This document shows, in pieces, positions 38,930-40,330 of a stretch of 40,330 nt of DNA. This DNA comes from a virus: the IMG/VR virus record IMGVR_UViG_3300028706_000016, positions 1 through 40,330 of that record, one strand, 5' to 3'. The notes under the pieces were generated by a model, which saw only the letters and a program-made list of their open reading frames with translations, made no database searches and was not told where the DNA came from. The position numbers and the translations under genes were made by a program. Position 1 is the stretch's first letter. Each line of letters starts with the position of its first letter.

Positions 38930-39153
38930 TAGACTGATGCTCCTTTAAGTTGGTCAGTAGTTGTCATAGCATCTACTTGATTGGTTATATCTCTAAGCCT
39001 CTGTTTCTCTGTAACAATAGCTGAAGTATCTGAGCCAGCTTCTTGTGCCTTCATAAACAAAATGTCTTGTTCTTCTAATAGAGGTGTTCTGTCAGCCCTA
39101 AGTCTGTCCTTAGTTATGACTTTAGCTTTATCCATATTGATACTAACTGGCAT
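38929..39153 (-). CDS. Tail-fibre assembly-type small protein
   Basis: A 74-residue product (MPVSINMDKAKVITKDRLRA) with 'DRTPLLEEQDILFMKAQEAG' and 'VTEKQRLRDITNQVDAMTTT', a pattern I know from phage tail-fibre assembly proteins. It overlaps the preceding gene by 11 bp and the following one by 1 base. Confidence 0.6.
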   Translation of the reverse strand: MPVSINMDKAKVITKDRLRADRTPLLEEQDILFMKAQEAGSDTSAIVTEKQRLRDITNQVDAMTTTDQLKGASV

Positions 39154-39433
39154 CGTATTCCTCCTGTGTAATCTTGTTGTACTTCAGTTGGTCATCAAGG
39201 CTTAAGTCTGCTGAAGTCTTTTCACTAGCACCAGCTACATATTCCCAAGCATCTCTAAATGTTCTGTCGGATAAGTCCTCGTCTGTAATCTCGTATTTAG
39301 TTCCAGTAGGTAAGTCTTTGTTTGCTATGTGTATTAGCTTTTCTTCATCAGTACCTGTTAGTTGTGCTAGGAATTTAGGTGCTGGTGTTAGTTGAGCTAA
39401 TGTGTTATTTGTTGTGTTATATATAATCTTCAT
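39143..39433 (-). CDS. Tail-fibre accessory protein
   Basis: I start at the ATG at 39433 (MKIIYNTTNNTLAQLTPAPK, 96 residues); GGAGATTAAT lies just upstream. The pattern 'DLPTGTKYEITDEDLSDRTF' and 'RDAWEYVAGASEK' is typical of small proteins beside phage fibre genes. It overlaps the next gene by 11 bp. An assembly or chaperone role is inferred. Confidence 0.6.
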   Translation of the reverse strand: MKIIYNTTNNTLAQLTPAPKFLAQLTGTDEEKLIHIANKDLPTGTKYEITDEDLSDRTFRDAWEYVAGASEKTSADLSLDDQLKYNKITQEEYDAS

Positions 39434-39434
39434 A

Positions 39435-40226
39435 TTAATCTCCAAATACTGCCATAGAAACAGTGTCAGTGTCGGTGTTGGTACTGGTATTCATTGCATA
39501 AGTTGCAATAAGAGCCTTCGAGGTTGTATTCCAGCCGTAATGAGTAGATATATATTGACTACTTGCACGATTGCCGTTTGTTAATATGGGGTAATCATCA
39601 TTAGCCATATTATTAGCGAAGTTAACATCGTAAGCACCAGTACCAGTATCAGTAATACTACTGACATTATGAGAATCAAAAATAGCCACAGTACCAGTAC
39701 CATTAAAATTACACCAAACCTTTGCAGTAAACTGTGATAAGCCTCTGCCATCTTGAGTAATAGTAAGTTGTTTTGTATAAGCGATTGAAGGACTTGAGTT
39801 ATTACCAGCGTTAGTATGAAACTCTAAAGCACCACCCCAATTAGAACCCGAATTTGCTCCGCCTATTTTTCCAAAACCCCATTCTGTGCTATTATATATT
39901 CCGTGAAATGCTATAGCTGAACCATCACCAGTTGAGTTATTATTACTTGTTTGTACTTTTATAACATTAACTAAACCAGCATCAGCAGAACTTGCTTTGT
40001 AAGCGTGTAATGTTTCGCTTGGAGAACCTGTTCCAATGCCTACCTGTTCACTTGAGTTAATAGTAATAGCAGTAGCATCAGCACTACTTACAATTCCAGA
40101 TACACCACCGCCTAAAGTAACATCTTCATCAGGTAAGGTAATCGTTCTGTCAGCATTAGTGTTTGGCGAGGTAATAGTTAAAACACCTGTTCCTGAAGCG
40201 TGTCCTTGTAGCTTAATTTTCGCCAA
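39435..40226 (-). CDS. Tail fibre protein, cassette 1
   Basis: A 263-residue product. The start is TTG at 40226, since the family begins 'MAKIKLQGHASGTGVLTITS' and continues 'NTNADRTITLPDEDVTLGGG'. The middle ('SPSETLHAYKASSADAGLVN') and the C-terminal 'KVWCNFNGTGTVAIFDSHNV' and 'SITDTGTGAYDVNFANNM' are typical tip domains of marine phage fibres. AGAGGAGGCTCT precedes the start. It overlaps the upstream gene's end by 14 bp. The tip is a likely host-recognition part. Confidence 0.75.
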   Translation of the reverse strand: MAKIKLQGHASGTGVLTITSPNTNADRTITLPDEDVTLGGGVSGIVSSADATAITINSSEQVGIGTGSPSETLHAYKASSADAGLVNVIKVQTSNNNSTGDGSAIAFHGIYNSTEWGFGKIGGANSGSNWGGALEFHTNAGNNSSPSIAYTKQLTITQDGRGLSQFTAKVWCNFNGTGTVAIFDSHNVSSITDTGTGAYDVNFANNMANDDYPILTNGNRASSQYISTHYGWNTTSKALIATYAMNTSTNTDTDTVSMAVFGD

Positions 40227-40330
40227 GAGAGCCTCCTCTTACTGCTGTAAGTTTTGTACTAACACGACCTAGGTCATAACCATTAGGTTGGTTTCCTTCG
40301 TGACAGAATGCCACATTAGTTCCGTTGTTA
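40213..40330 (-). CDS. Small head-tail region protein, C-terminal part (cut by window edge)
   Basis: This is the end of a leftward ORF, reading 'NNGTNVAFCHEGNQPNGYDL' and ending 'VRGGSLGEN'. It enters from the right edge in frame and joins exactly to the ORF at 1..101 when base 40330 is linked to base 1, giving 72 residues. The stop is inside the start of the tail-fibre gene at 40226. See the entry at 1..101. Confidence 0.7.
   Translation of the reverse strand, partial: NNGTNVAFCHEGNQPNGYDLGRVSTKLTAVRGGSLGEN

Overview
The window reads as the complete genome of a small tailed phage with a podovirus-type gene set, most likely a virulent phage of a marine or other aquatic Gram-negative bacterium. 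The protein types seen here (P22-like portal and tail-stabilisation proteins, SU10-type capsid protein, T7-like replication proteins, an adenosylcobalamin-dependent ribonucleotide reductase, tail-fibre cassettes) are familiar from uncultured marine podoviruses. I see no integrase, repressor/Cro pair, tRNA, rRNA, CRISPR array, insertion sequence or phage RNA polymerase. The two ends of the window join in frame into one 72-residue ORF (1..101 plus 40213..40330, minus strand), so the molecule behaves as a 40,330-bp circle, as expected for a circularly permuted or circularly assembled genome. The host cannot be named from the sequence.

Layout. The genes lie in two diverging arms. The leftward (minus) arm starts at 7387 and runs through terS, terL, portal, scaffold, major capsid protein and head-tail adaptor to position 1. 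It continues from 40330 down to 21512 with three tail-fibre/accessory cassettes, secreted and membrane proteins, a likely lysis/membrane group, the gp10-like stabilisation protein, and a set of large virion proteins that ends in a putative zinc metallopeptidase. The rightward (plus) arm, 8146..21525, holds the early and replication genes: an isolated lysine-rich early gene, a structured leader before a possible DNA-glycosylase-like protein, endonuclease VII, a run of tiny often acidic proteins, gp2.5-like SSB, gp4-like primase-helicase, family A DNA polymerase, a Cas4/RecB-like nuclease, class II ribonucleotide reductase, small membrane proteins, a DUF3310 protein, RusA and a PD-(D/E)XK-like protein. 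The arms converge, with a 14-bp overlap, at 21512..21525.

Control regions. The 758-bp gap 7388..8145 separates the arms. It carries CTAG-type palindromes, an A+T-rich array of GAATTNATAC-like repeats, divergent promoter candidates and two copies of a 14-16-bp palindrome (core CACTTC-NN-GAAGTG). The same palindrome recurs three more times (8907, 12765, 20484). Four of the five copies lie 16 to 32 nt before the start codon of a rightward gene, which suggests a phage-specific regulon or an mRNA 5'-hairpin system. A second palindrome-dense gap (12410..12665) precedes the SSB-primase-polymerase genes. It shares a 13-nt word with the first gap and contains a 15-bp stem with a 17-nt pyrimidine-only loop apart from one A.

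How it works together. Early genes would be read first, by host polymerase, from sigma70-like promoters near 7961 and 8864. SSB, primase-helicase and polymerase form the replisome, the reductase supplies dNTPs, and EndoVII and RusA could resolve branched DNA before packaging by TerS/TerL. The leftward arm builds the virion and encodes lysis functions. No endolysin could be recognised.
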